Positions 25,201 to 37,232 of a stretch of DNA of 64,000 bases are shown piece after piece. Within the stretch, counting starts at the first letter, position 1; the number at the start of each line of letters is the position of its first letter. A program made the translations under genes and the position numbers. The stretch is from Adineta ricciae (Eukaryota; Rotifera; Eurotatoria; Adinetida; Adinetidae): the NCBI GenBank assembly GCA_905250025.1, contig CAJNOJ010000108.1, positions 1 to 64,000 of the forward strand, in the 5' to 3' direction. The notes under the pieces are model-generated. The model did not search any database. It was not told the DNA's origin and saw only the letters and a program-made list of their open reading frames with translations.

Positions 25201-26585
25201 ACATCGTTGGCATAAGAAAATCTTGAAAAGCAAAGATCCATTGATCGTTTCATTGGGTTGGAGACGATTTCAAACAATTCCATATTATTTCATTCAAGAT
25301 CACAATATGAGACATAGACTGTTGAAATATACACCGCAACATATGTATTGCCATGCGATATTCTATGGTTGGAAACGAATTTTGTATTGTATTCATGAAT
25401 AAATGAGTTTGTTTATTAATTTTAGGACCGATTACTCCACAAAACACAGGTTTTATTGCTGTTCAACAAACTGCTGGACGCGTAAGTTCATTGGTACAAT
25501 TTCAATGTTCAATGATTGGCTGCTATTTATTTAGACGGATTTTCGAGTCACAGCAACAGGTGTAGTTATTGATTTAGATAAATCTACGAAAATCGTGAAG
25601 AAATTAAAACTTATTGGTACACCGTATAAAATATTTAAGAAAACTGCGTTTATTAAGGTAAGATCTTTTCAGACGAATATTAAAAATGAATCCATGTTTG
25701 GTTTAGGGAATGTTCAATTCGTCATTAGAAGTAGCAAAATTTCAAGGTGCATCAATTCGAACCGTCAGTGGAATACGTGGACAGATTAAGAAAATCTCCA
25801 AAGAACATCCGGGCGCGTTTCGTGCTACATTTGAAGATAAAATTCTCCTCAGTGGTAAGAGAAAATATTGTTTAGATGGATTTGTTTCTACTCTCGTTTA
25901 GATATTGTCTTCCTACGAGCATGGTTACCATTACAAATACCGAAATTTTATACACCTGTAACAAATCTCTTGATGAGTCCAGAACAAAAAGATCAATGGC
26001 AAGGACTTCGGTAAGATTTGTCAGAGATTTTCATCGAGAAAAACATAAACTGGATTTTAGACAACTTGGTCAACTTAAACGTGATATGAACATTCGTAAC
26101 GAACCGAATGTTGATTCCCTTTACAAACCAATCGAAAGAAAAGAACGAGTATTTCGTCCATTACAAATTCCGACACAACTTCAACGTGACTTACCTTTTC
26201 ATCTAAAACCAAAACCGGCCGAAGCTGCAACAGTGAGAGATCCAGTCGAAGAAAAACAACGTGTTGCCGTCATTCTGGAACCACAGGAGAAAAAGGTACA
26301 CCTTATCCTATCGCAATTTGACATGTTAACAACAAAATTTTCGTTTAGATCGCTGATATAATGAAAATGTTTACAACGGTCTATAAAGATCGTTTGAAGG
26401 CGAAACAAAAAAGTCAAACAGATCGTAATGCTCAATACCAAAAGCAACAGAAGGTTCAAGAGTTAAAACGACTACAAAAGCATAAACAATTGAAGAAAGT
26501 GGTTTACAAAAAACTCGGCCAAATGGAATCGAAAAAATCGAAAAATACCTCTCGCCATAAAAAAACTGTTAATACCGATGAATAG
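22218..26585 (+). CDS. BMS1: Ribosome biogenesis GTPase BMS1
   Basis: Nucleolar GTPase needed for 40S subunit (18S rRNA) maturation in the small-subunit processome. The N terminus is basic ([20 protein letters not shown]). The GTPase domain has a P-loop [26 protein letters not shown], the [17 protein letters not shown] block and GVLTHMD (NKxD-equivalent), all strongly collinear with animal BMS1. Then follow the [14 protein letters not shown] and [21 protein letters not shown] blocks, a very acidic middle (about 23870-23990, and again at 24590-24830), and the AARP2CN/DUF663 C-terminal half ([13 protein letters not shown], ending in a Lys-rich tail). It has more than ten short introns, several near 50 nt. 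No damage seen. It is second in the NUDCD3-C1D convoy and followed 89 nt later by the next start. Confidence 0.95.
23872..23986 (+). repeat. GAA/GAT-rich low-complexity tract in BMS1
   Basis: Imperfect GAA/GAT/GAC triplets encode an Asp/Glu-only run of roughly 35 residues in the BMS1 linker. The reverse strand reads as a meaningless poly-Ser frame. Confidence 0.8.
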
Positions 26586-26663
26586 TTTTGACTTATTAAA
26601 AAAAACTAGCAATCATTTGTCATTGTTATCTCTTTTTCGAAAGAGAAAGTTGAATTGTGTGTT

Positions 26664-26674
26664 TTGTTTTCTAG
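26664..26674 (+). promoter_or_regulatory. Trans-splice acceptor-like site before the third convoy gene
   Basis: tgttttctag sits directly before the ATG at 26675, 89 nt after the BMS1 stop. The form is the same as before BMS1. Confidence 0.55.
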
Positions 26675-28743
26675 ATGACTACTGGACTTCATCAGCCTAC
26701 GCTCACGGAAAGTCTTACTTTACTCGGATGGAAATTAAAACGCGATGCAGAAATTCGAGGTAAGCATTTTACGATCTCAAATCGAATTGTATTGCTAAAA
26801 GCCGTTCTAGAACGGAAAGATGAAGCGAATTTTGAATGTGACGTTGAACCAACATCTACATCCTATGCAGCATTCGAATATATGTCAACAACCGATGATG
26901 GCTACGATCCATATGCTGGTCTGAATGTTGATCTTTGTCTCGAAGTTGACGCATTGGATTTGAATAATACAAGTCAACAAAATAATGATGATTATGACCC
27001 GTACGAAGTTTTTATGAGAATGAATACACGTCGAACAGCTAATGGACGCGAACGACCTCCACTTGCAGTCTTGCCTTCGCACTCAACTTCACCTCTAGTC
27101 AATAATTATCGACATTATAATTTTGCTGATGATGATACACCAGTTAAATATCCATTAGCCATTGGACATGTCGATCGTCGAGTAAAAACTCCTAATGTAA
27201 TATGAAGTTCGTTTTGCAGACAGCAATAATCATATTTATTTTATGTATCTAGATTCGTGGTGGATATACGAATCGACCGTCACTCGAAGAAGATCGTCGG
27301 CCTCGTGGCGGAATGACTAATCGGCCAGTTGCCCCATCTTCTACTCCATCCTATCGTCAACCATCGACGGTGATTCCTCGTCGTGGTGCTCCAGCATCGT
27401 ATAGTGGTACACGTGGTAATAATTATCAAATACGTCGTAGTATTCCTCCACCACCACGTCTTTATCCTCGTTCAGAATATCCACCTAGTGCATCGTCAAA
27501 ACGCGTTACATTTCGTCATTCAAATGATTTTAATTCAGGTGATGATTTTGACGAAGATGAAGAAGACGACGATAGTCTTGAAGGTGAACTTCATCAGCCA
27601 ATTCAACGTCGGAATAAACCGCCGCGACGTACAGCTGCTCGGATTGCTGTCCAACGCTTTCGAGCTGGTCACCTTCGTTCGTCGATTGCTGACGATGATC
27701 TCGATGATGATATTGCACCGACGGTTACCGAAATGGATATGCTCGAAGATCAAGAACTCGATGACGAAGAGAATGATGAAGAAATGAATGTACAAACAGC
27801 AAGTACAAAAACAATGTCATCACCAGCGAAACTATTACCTCCTCCAGCTGCACCTCCTGTAAAACCGACAGGAGGAACGATTAAATCGTCCTATATTGGT
27901 AATATGCTGCCAAGTTTCTACGAACAATTGCCTGAATCGAAAAAAATGCTCTTACAAGATGCAACCATTGATTCATCATCAAATAGTATAATGAATATCG
28001 ATGGACCCACAAAGAGTCAAATCGAAATTGTTTCACCGGGAAAGGTAAAAGAGACTTTCGCATACAATTTCGATCATTATCTGTTGTTATTTCTTCTTCT
28101 CAGAAGCAAGCGGGCTTAACAACCGAACATATCGAAGGTCCTGGTGGCGAAGAGATAATCGATGAAGAAAATCGTTTACAATTCCGCAATACAACCATTG
28201 CTCAACCTAATAAACGTTCTACAGGCTATCAAAATTCCAAACGATACTATGACAACGAAGACGAAGAAGAAGAGCAACAACAAATGAGAAAGCGTAGTCG
28301 TCCGAATGATGATGATTATTCAGTAAATAGTAATAATCGACAATCACAATATGCAAAACAAAATCGATATAGAAAATATGAAGATGATGAAGAGTACGAT
28401 ATCAATCAAGATTCACAACAACAACAACAACAAGATGAAGAATTTCATCAAACAGTACGAGTACCTGCTCGACGAGGGTAAAATATTCTTCTTCATCATT
28501 TCCTTTTGCTAAAAGCCTATTATCTTTCGTAGTCGACCACCTTCTCAACATCACCAACAGCAACAAGAAGATCCATCGAAAAAGTACGCACGTATTATCT
28601 CTCAATTCGAAGAACAACACGGATTGAAATTCGGCGATATGCGTGTCTTTGCACCTAAACTTCGTTTGCGCATATCCAGTGTGAACGTCAATTGGATCAA
28701 TCTACCACCGATACCCAAATTACCTAATAAAGTTCATCAGTGA
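26675..28743 (+). CDS. Large disordered protein with RGRP motif, unknown
   Basis: Four exons (26675-27196, 27253-28044, 28104-28477, 28533-28743) give about 630 residues of mostly disordered sequence that I do not recognise. There is a short ordered N terminus (MTTGLHQPTLTESLTLLGWK), then Asp/Tyr/Pro-rich repeats (DGYDPYAGL, DDYDPYEVF), an Arg/Pro/Ser-rich part (PPPPRLYPRSEYPP), long acidic runs, a Gln run, and RRGRPPSQ built across the last splice joint, an AT-hook-like core. The C terminus (FAPKLRLRISSVNVNWINLPPIPKLP) looks conserved and ordered. It is likely nuclear or chromatin/RNA associated, by composition and by its place between BMS1 and PSMA5; this is inference. Confidence 0.7.
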
Positions 28744-29018
28744 TGAACAAGAGATTTTCTTTACGTAGCCGTCTTTGCTTTTCTTTTAGCAAACTGATCA
28801 TCAACATTATCTTTGTCATTGTTATCATGTGTATTCATTACGGTTCTTTTTGTCTTTTTTTCCTGTTTGTACATAATTTACATATATATATATATATCAT
28901 CTATAAGAAGAAAAATGGATTCTTTTTTTTGTCGATTGTAGATCAAAAATAAAACAAGGTATATGTTTTTGTTGGTATTCTAGATCAGTTTCACACGTGT
29001 TTTCAACGTCCCGAGTGA

Positions 29019-29861
<843 letters not shown>

Positions 29862-30058
29862 ACGTCAATTAAGCAAAGATTTAGCCAAGAACATCAACCT
29901 TCTCTTTTCTTTCTTTTCTTTTTGTTTGTTAAAATGATGCCATTGTTGTGTTTTTAAGAAAAACAACAGACAAAGAGTGAAAACAAAACGTGCGAATCGA
30001 TCTTTATAGATTTTCTTTTTAATTCAAATAGATAACTTTTCTTTCCAAAAAAAAAAGA

Positions 30059-33000
30059 ATGATTATCTTTATGGTTGCAGAAAAGCCTTCATTGGCTTTG
30101 TCAATCTCACAAATTCTTTCCAATGGTCAATTGTCAACACGAAAAGGATTTAATAACGTGTGTAGTATTCATGAATGGACAGGAAAATATCAATCCAACC
30201 CATCCGCACGGTTTCGTATGACGTCCGTAGCTGGTCATGTTTTTGGTATTGATTTCGTTCCGCGATATAATAATTGGGATAAAGTTGATCCAGTAAGATG
30301 TTTCCTTTTCTTCGATCTTTTATAAAAGAATTTCCTAGGCAGAGTTGTTTGCTGGTGAAACGTTGAAAAAAGAAGCATCGCCCAATCATCGTATGCCGAA
30401 TTTTCTGGAGAAAGAAGCGCGAGGTGCAGATGTGGTCATTCTGTGGTTAGATTGTGATAAAGAAGGAGAAAATATTTGTTTCGAAGTCATTGATTGTATT
30501 GGCTCGTCGATCAATCAACACGTTCGTTTAAAAGGACTTAAATGCGGCAAATTTCCTAAAGTTTTGTTTGTAGGCGAAAATTCTTCGAGCAAAATTTAGT
30601 TCGATTACCGACAAGGACATCCGCCATGCTTTTAACAATCTTGGCTATCCGGATAAAAATCAATCATTATCAGTTGAAGCTCGACAAGAAATAGATTTGC
30701 GAATTGGTTGCGCATTCACACGCTTTCAAACACGATATTTTCAAGTAATCATCAGAAATTGTTTGCTCTGAGTAGTTTTTGTTTTCGCGTAGGGAAAATA
30801 TGGAGATTTGGATAGTAGTTGTATATCTTATGGACCATGTCAAACGCCCACGCTCGGCTTTTGTGTTGACCGGTATGATAAAATACAATCATTTCAATCA
30901 GAACCTTATTGGTTACTGTCCGCTGAAGTAAATTTTTATTTGTGAGTTTTTTGAGAGAAGTTTGATTTCCTTCTAGATTAAGCATTCAAATGGAAAAACA
31001 TTGAAACTCCATTGGGACCGTGGTCATCTGTTTGATAAAGAGATCGCTTACCTGTTTCTGAATACTATTAAATCAACAAATAAAATTCGGTAAATCGAAA
31101 CTGGATATTTATCAAAAAATGCCATTTCTTCTTTAGAGTTACTTCTACCAAAACAGAAAAGAAACATAAAGGTCGTCCAAATGCTTTGAATACAGTTGAG
31201 TTACTCAAAGTGGCCAGCGCTGGTCTTGGTACGATTGATATATTCATTCGAAACACGAATCATTCACTTTCATTTAGGCATGAGTCCACATCATGCTATG
31301 CAAATTGCTGAGCGTCTCTATACATCCGGTTATATTAGTTATCCACGTACAGAAACTACACAATATGCTGATAATGCCGATCTTAAGTAAAACATTTTCG
31401 TGAGCATTTCTTCTTGTGTAAATAGATTATTATTCAATTCAGAGGTGTCATCCGTGAATTGTCGAACTGTTCGGGTTCGGATTGGCAGAATCATATCAAA
31501 AGTTTGCTTTCCGAAGGACAATTTACTTCGCCAAAACGTGGTAAAGATGTCGGTGATCATCCTCCGATCACTCCTGTCAAATCAGCGAATTCAGCAGCTG
31601 TTGGTGGCGGTGATTATTGGCGTTTATATGATTATGTCTGTCGTCATTTTATTGCCACAGTATGACTTTGCACACTTCAATAGTGAACATGTCTGTTTCT
31701 TTCTTATACGAGTATAGGTTAGTCCTGATTGTATTTATGAGGAAAAAACAGTTTTGTTCGAAGCAGCAAATGAAGTGTTCTCATTATCTGGAAAGAATGT
31801 TATCGAGCCCGGTTTTACCTCGATCATGCCTTGGAAACGTGTATCCGATGATGATCCCATACCAACGTTCACCAATAATGAAGAATTTACCATTGAAGAT
31901 ATGAAGTTAGATGAACGACATACCACAGCTCCTGATTATTTAACCGAAAGTGAAGTGATCTCAATGATGGAAAAACATGGTATCGGTACTGATGCAAGTA
32001 TTCCTGTTCATATTAATAATATTTGCGAAAGAAATTATGTCAAAGTCGATAATGGTCGTCGTTTGATTCCAACATCATTAGGCATTGTGCTTGTACATGG
32101 TTATCAAAAGGTAAAATGCAAGGATTTGTGTTTTACGATAAATATTCGTTTGATGATTTAGATTGATCCAGAATTGTCCTTGCCACATATGAGATCATCT
32201 GTTGAAACAGAATTGAATGAAGTTTGTAGTTGAGTTGAATAAGTAAATGAGAATTTACTCTGCTTTGTATTAGATTGCTTTGGGGCGTGCAAATTATAAA
32301 CAGGTCGTAGCACATGTCCTTCGAATCTTTGAACAAAAATTTCACTATTTTGTTCAACATATTCTGGGAATGGATTCACTCTTCGAAGTGTCATTTTCAT
32401 CTTTAGCTGCTAGTGGGAAACCATTCGCCAGGTAGACTAAACTTTCTCTCCTGCGATTGCATTGAAGTTGATCGTTTTCTTCTAGATGTGGAAAATGTCG
32501 TCGGTATATGAAATTGATTGAATCTCGACCAAGCCGTTTACATTGTGAAATATGTAAAGAAACTTACAATCTTCCACAGAATGGTCTGATCAAAGGCTTC
32601 AAAGAACTTCGATGTCCATTGGATGAATTCGAACTGGTTCAATTCGTTGGAAATAACAACGGCAAAGTAAATCATTCTGCCGGCATGTCGTTTCATTCAA
32701 TGACGACGAATTTCTTTAGAGTTTTTCATTGTGCCCTTATTGTTTTAACAATCCGCCATTCAACGACATGCATAAAAATGCTGGCTGTAATGAATGTACA
32801 CATCCAACGTGTCGATATTCACTCGGTCATAATGGCATCTGCGCTTGTTATATATGTAAGCAAGGTGTTTTTGTCTTAGATATATCATCCGCACCGAAAT
32901 ATCGACTTGCTTGTAATAAGTACGTACTTACTGAATGAAATGATGTTCATTTTGGTAAAATATATCGATTTAGATGTCCATTTGTTTTGACATTACCCGA

Positions 33001-33378
33001 AGCAATTCAAAAAGTTACAGTGAAAGATGGAGAATTTTGTAAACGATGCGATACAGCTCTAGTCAATATTGAATTTAACAAAGTAGGCGATACACAGAAT
33101 GATCATAATGACTTAGCTGTTTGTTTTTCAAGGAGAAAAATCCCGATTTAACAAATTTAACATCAGCTTGTATACTTTGTCACGAATATTTCCTCGAAAC
33201 AATCCAAAAAACAGTTACTTATATAACAAATATGCAAAATCGGCCAAGTACAGGCCGCGGCGGACAAAGAGGTGGTCGTGGTCAAGGTCGCGGAAGAGGT
33301 GGCGGTCGTGGTGGGCGTGGCCGAGGAAGGGGTTCATCACGAGGTGGCGGTCGCGGACGTGGCCGAGGACGAAATTAA
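30059..33378 (+). CDS. TOP3B: DNA/RNA topoisomerase 3-beta
   Basis: Type IA topoisomerase acting on DNA R-loops and, unusually, on mRNA. TOPRIM start: [18 protein letters not shown], and the acidic triad in [14 protein letters not shown]. The catalytic tyrosine lies in [13 protein letters not shown]. Beta-type diagnostic blocks are [33 protein letters not shown], and the zinc-finger region [25 protein letters not shown]. The C terminus is a long RGG/GRG box (33241-33378), the RNA-binding tail typical of TOP3B and absent from TOP3A. Many short introns (about 45-65 nt); no break found. An acceptor-like aattcaaatag ends at 30031, 28 nt before the ATG. It is fifth in the convoy, 197 nt after the PSMA5 stop and 105 nt before C1D. 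Confidence 0.95.
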
Positions 33379-33461
33379 TCAACGATTTCCTTTGTTCTCG
33401 TTATTTTATTGAACTTTTTCTTAAACAAAACTATTGTTTTTGCCTGGGGTTCATCGTTTTG

Positions 33462-33473
33462 TTTTTATTTCAG
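33462..33473 (+). promoter_or_regulatory. Trans-splice acceptor-like site before C1D
   Basis: gtttttatttcag ends 10 nt before the C1D ATG, within the 105-nt gap after TOP3B. Confidence 0.55.
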
Positions 33474-33483
33474 ATCGATTAAA

Positions 33484-33897
33484 ATGACGACGAAACCAAA
33501 TCAACCAGACTCTGATGTCGAAGCTGACTTCAATGCTCGTGCGACCCAACTCGAAAATTCCTTAACTGAACTAGAAACTTTCCTATCCCGTCTTGATTCT
33601 GTTTCCTATTCCACCTTACACGAAAGTTTAACTCCAGTCGATCAAGCACGATTCGATCTCACAGCAACGTACACATTAAATTCGTTAATGTGGGCGTATC
33701 TACGAACACGTGGCGTTGATCCTAAACAAACTCAATTGAAAAGTGAATTAGAACGCGTGAAATCTTATATGGATAAATTGAAAGCTGTTGTGGATCGACA
33801 AACAGCTTCAAGAATTGATAAACAAGCATCGACAAGATTGATGAGAAATGCTCTTTGGCAACAAGCACATGCGAAGAACAAAAAAGATGAGCAATAA
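33484..33897 (+). CDS. C1D: Nuclear nucleic acid-binding protein C1D (exosome cofactor, Rrp47/Lrp1 family)
   Basis: Single exon, 137 residues. C1D/Rrp47 recruits the nuclear exosome (with EXOSC10 and MTR4) for 3' processing of pre-rRNA and small RNAs. It matches the Sas10/C1D domain along its length: FLSRLDSVSYSTL, LTPVDQARFDLTATYTLNSL, WAYLRTRGVDPKQTQLKSEL, ERVKSYMDKLK, and IDKQASTRLMRNALW near the end, followed by a short basic tail. Complete and of usual family length (human 141). It closes the convoy that also holds BMS1, another pre-rRNA processing factor. Confidence 0.93.
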   Translation: MTTKPNQPDSDVEADFNARATQLENSLTELETFLSRLDSVSYSTLHESLTPVDQARFDLTATYTLNSLMWAYLRTRGVDPKQTQLKSELERVKSYMDKLKAVVDRQTASRIDKQASTRLMRNALWQQAHAKNKKDEQ

Positions 33898-35027
33898 ACA
33901 TATTCGATGTTTCTTTGTGTTCTGAAGAAAAATGTTTTTTGTTATTAAAAAAAATTCCAATGAAAAAATGTATCGATCTGATTGTTTTATCAACTTGTTT
34001 CTCTGCGGAAAAAAATAATCAGTCCATTCAGGTGTGAAGTTCTTCATAAATCATATGCATACTTGTCTGTTTTACATATAAAATTCTCATCAAATATTTC
34101 GTTCGTTCGATTTCTATTTCTGTCGAGATGTTCGATGCACTGAAATGATGACAAATACGAACAATCTCAATTAATATGAAACATTGAATCTGTTATTATT
34201 CGAATCTATAAAAAAGATTTCTTCAAATTCATAGGATTGGTGATCACATGAAAAATGAACAATTCATATAAATAAATTTTCAATCCACTATTAAGTGTCG
34301 TTCTTTCGACATTATAAATGAAATACAATAGTTGATCATCACACAGAATATGAATAAATCTCACCAAATATTTCTTCAATTATGTTAACATTTCGATTTC
34401 CTCTGCGATTTCATTCAAAACTGAAGTTGATGATGAGAGACTTGAATAGTTTATAGAAAGATCCTGATCGATTATTTCGTTTCCTTCTGTTGACACAATC
34501 GATTCGTGCTCGATGTTCTATGTTGAACATAAAATTGAATAATTTCTACCACGACCATAAAAATACATTTATTCGACTATTTCTATCGATTCATTAATCA
34601 ATGTATATGAGAAATGAAATATTCTATGTTGACAAGAAAGATGAACGAGCAAAACCGAGAAATATTCAATCAGAAATTCTATGTTTTCATAAAGACATAA
34701 CCATTGCCATTTTTTATTTATCGATGACAACACATATGAATAGATCGAACGACAAGAATACCTTTTTTCAAGTACACTCACGGTCTTCACTCAAGAACAA
34801 ATTGCTCAAGTAAATATTTGAAATGACATCATAGATGAATTAGCTGTACCACGACAGCAAGGAAAAGTATCTGAAAAATTCTGTTCATATATTAACGTGA
34901 TTTACAAACAATTCAAATCTAATCTACGTGGTATTCAAAATGACGAGTATTTCGGATTTCTCTGACAATATTTCTATTCAAATATCTCATTCATTTACAA
35001 AGATATTCTTCACATCAATGAATGATA
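33898..35027. other. Intergenic, no gene seen
   Basis: AT-rich spacer after C1D. Overlapping 65-75 codon frames on both strands have no motif. Confidence 0.4.
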
Positions 35028-35255
35028 CTATAATGGACTAGTAAACAAATATATCAAAGGTTCACCATGTGCAGCACAAGTTGCGTTAGATTCTTGATTA
35101 AATAGCATTCCAGCTAATTGAGTCAGATTATACATTGAGGTAGCAGTATCAACGACATCATCTTCGCTTTTTTCATCAGTAATGGTAGTCTTTTCATTCA
35201 TTGTTACAATTGGGATAATTAATAGTAAAAAGAAAACAATTTCGATGCAATACAT
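35028..35255 (-). CDS. Possible small secreted protein
   Basis: 75 codons starting MYCIEIVFFLLLIIPIV, a plausible signal peptide, followed by an acidic stretch (TITDEKSEDDVVDTATS) and a short tail with one sequon and one Cys. An acceptor-like TTTCTCGCAG lies 13 nt upstream of the ATG on this strand, as for other genes here. No known family. It could be a first exon or chance. Confidence 0.3.
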   Translation of the reverse strand: MYCIEIVFFLLLIIPIVTMNEKTTITDEKSEDDVVDTATSMYNLTQLAGMLFNQESNATCAAHGEPLIYLFTSPL

Positions 35256-36256
35256 TATGAATATTCTGCGAGAAACGTTGCCTGGTTGAAGGATACCTCT
35301 GTTCTGCTGAATTATATACACAAAATGTGACTGTGTACATTTTACTCATTATACGAACGCAAGTAATCAATCAAGCGTGTCCTTTCAACGCATATTCGTA
35401 CGGAAGAGAAGAATGAACCATTTGTATTCCTTACATGAGACATAGTTGACTGTAGAGCAATATTTATGTGTTCTCTTGATCAAATACACAGGTTGCTACT
35501 GAACAAGCATATTACATTTATTAGGCGAAGAAGTGTTTTACTGATGGATATTCAATGAGTCGAGGAATACATTTACTAGAATTCATTTCGAATGATTTTT
35601 AACGAAGTTTATTAAGCAAATCAGTAACGCTTATACTTCGAATTTGCGAATCCTTTTCCAAAACAATTGTCCAAGTGCTGATTACATTCATTCGCTTTAA
35701 AAATACAACTAAGGCGTTGCGTCAAACACTAGAATTCATAAAATATTGATCTTTTTCATAAATCGAACCAGTTAGCCATTTGTTCTACGACATTTTCGAA
35801 AACTAGCATACCTCGGGTAACACTGGTAGTTCTGTCGGTTCTAACAATGCAAAAAATATTTTTGTACAAAATTTATAGGTAAACGATGATACTAAAAATT
35901 GGTATTTCAAAATGATAGAACTGAGCTAGGTCTCCCGATTATCGAGAAGTAGAACTACGAAACAAATGAATAGATGTACTTTCTATGAAAGGTAGTAAAA
36001 CTACGCCAACGACAGGCTACTTGTAGATGTCGTTAGCGGCAATCTAACAGAAATAGTCTCCCTTTTGATTCGTTGTCGTTCTAATCTATTCGTAATGCAC
36101 CAGATAGAAAGGTGTTCATCTCTTCTGAAAAACTGCTGTAATCGATTGTAATACTGGAAAAATTCGTGAAATTCGGAAGACCAACCGCGACATATAACAT
36201 ATAATATATATTCTTTTTTCAGATTTAACGAATTTGTCAAAAAAAAGACTCTTGAA
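35256..36256. other. Intergenic, no gene seen
   Basis: Divergent spacer between the possible secreted protein and SEC11. An acceptor-like attcttttttcag ends at 36222, 34 nt before the SEC11 start. A minus-strand 103-codon frame overlaps the SEC11 exons and is a shadow. Confidence 0.4.
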
Positions 36257-37072
36257 ATGGAACTCTTTTCGTTCGTTGACGATATTAGGTAATAAGAAGA
36301 CATTGGTTCCAAGTCATTTAATAATCCGATTTGATTTCTATTTTAGACGTATGAATAAACGACAGGTAACGAGAATGAATGCAATCGGTTAAGCGCGTAA
36401 TAATCATTGCTTTAGGCTATATACCAAGTACTCAATTTTGGAATGATTGTTTCCACCGCTTTGATGATATGGAAAGGACTTATGGTTGTAACAGGTAGTG
36501 AAAGTCCAATTGTCGTTGTACTAAGGTAAGTTTATTTGAATTGAATTGATCGAATATTGATGCATACTATTACGTATTTTAGTGGTAGTATGGAGCCTGC
36601 GTTTCATCGCGGTGATCTTCTTTTACTTACAAATTATCATGAAGAACCTATCCGCGCTGGCGATATTGTTGTTTTCCGAATTGAAGGCCGAGACATTCCA
36701 ATTGTTCATCGAGTTCTAAAAGTCCACGAAAAGTTTGTTTTTTTCCTCCTTGTGGTTCACAAACCAAAGCCTTTCTCATGAATCTTTTAGAGATGACGGT
36801 TACGTAAAATTCTTAACTAAAGGTGACAATAATCAAGTCGACGATCGCGGTCTTTATTCTCCAGGACAATTATGGCTCGAAAAGAAGGATGTGATTGGTC
36901 GTGCTCGAGGGTATTTCTTCACATACTTGGTTTAAATCATGTTCACTTTTCTTCGATTAGATTTCTTCCATATATTGGCATGGTGACGATTGTAATGAAC
37001 GACTTTCCGCAATTGAAATATTTCGTCTTAGCTGTTCTTGGCTTCTTCGTTTTAGTGAATCGTGAAAACTAA
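36257..37072 (+). CDS. SEC11A: Signal peptidase complex catalytic subunit SEC11
   Basis: Membrane-bound S26 serine protease that cuts signal peptides in the ER. Exon 1 ([11 protein letters not shown], from 36257) joins to a 19-nt microexon (36347-36365, RMNKRQ region), then to [20 protein letters not shown] (membrane segment). The catalytic serine lies in [13 protein letters not shown], the basic catalytic residue in IPIVHRVLK, and the Asp box in [14 protein letters not shown]. The C terminus [14 protein letters not shown] carries a second hydrophobic segment. All blocks are collinear with animal SEC11A/C. Five or six short introns. The HRI kinase starts 161 nt downstream. Confidence 0.95.
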
Positions 37073-37214
37073 AAGCAATATGGATCTTATTTTATCTATT
37101 CATTAAAAAAAAAGAGAAAAAATAAGGAAAAATACTTCTAGTTTATTTTCTTGTTCGTTGTTGTTGTTTGACTTGATCAGAAAGAGAAAAATCACACACA
37201 TTTGATTATCATCT

Positions 37215-37227
37215 CATGTCCTTTTAG
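37215..37227 (+). promoter_or_regulatory. Trans-splice acceptor-like site before EIF2AK1
   Basis: catgtccttttag ends 5 nt before the HRI ATG, in the 161-nt SEC11-HRI gap. Confidence 0.5.
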
Positions 37228-37232
37228 ATACA

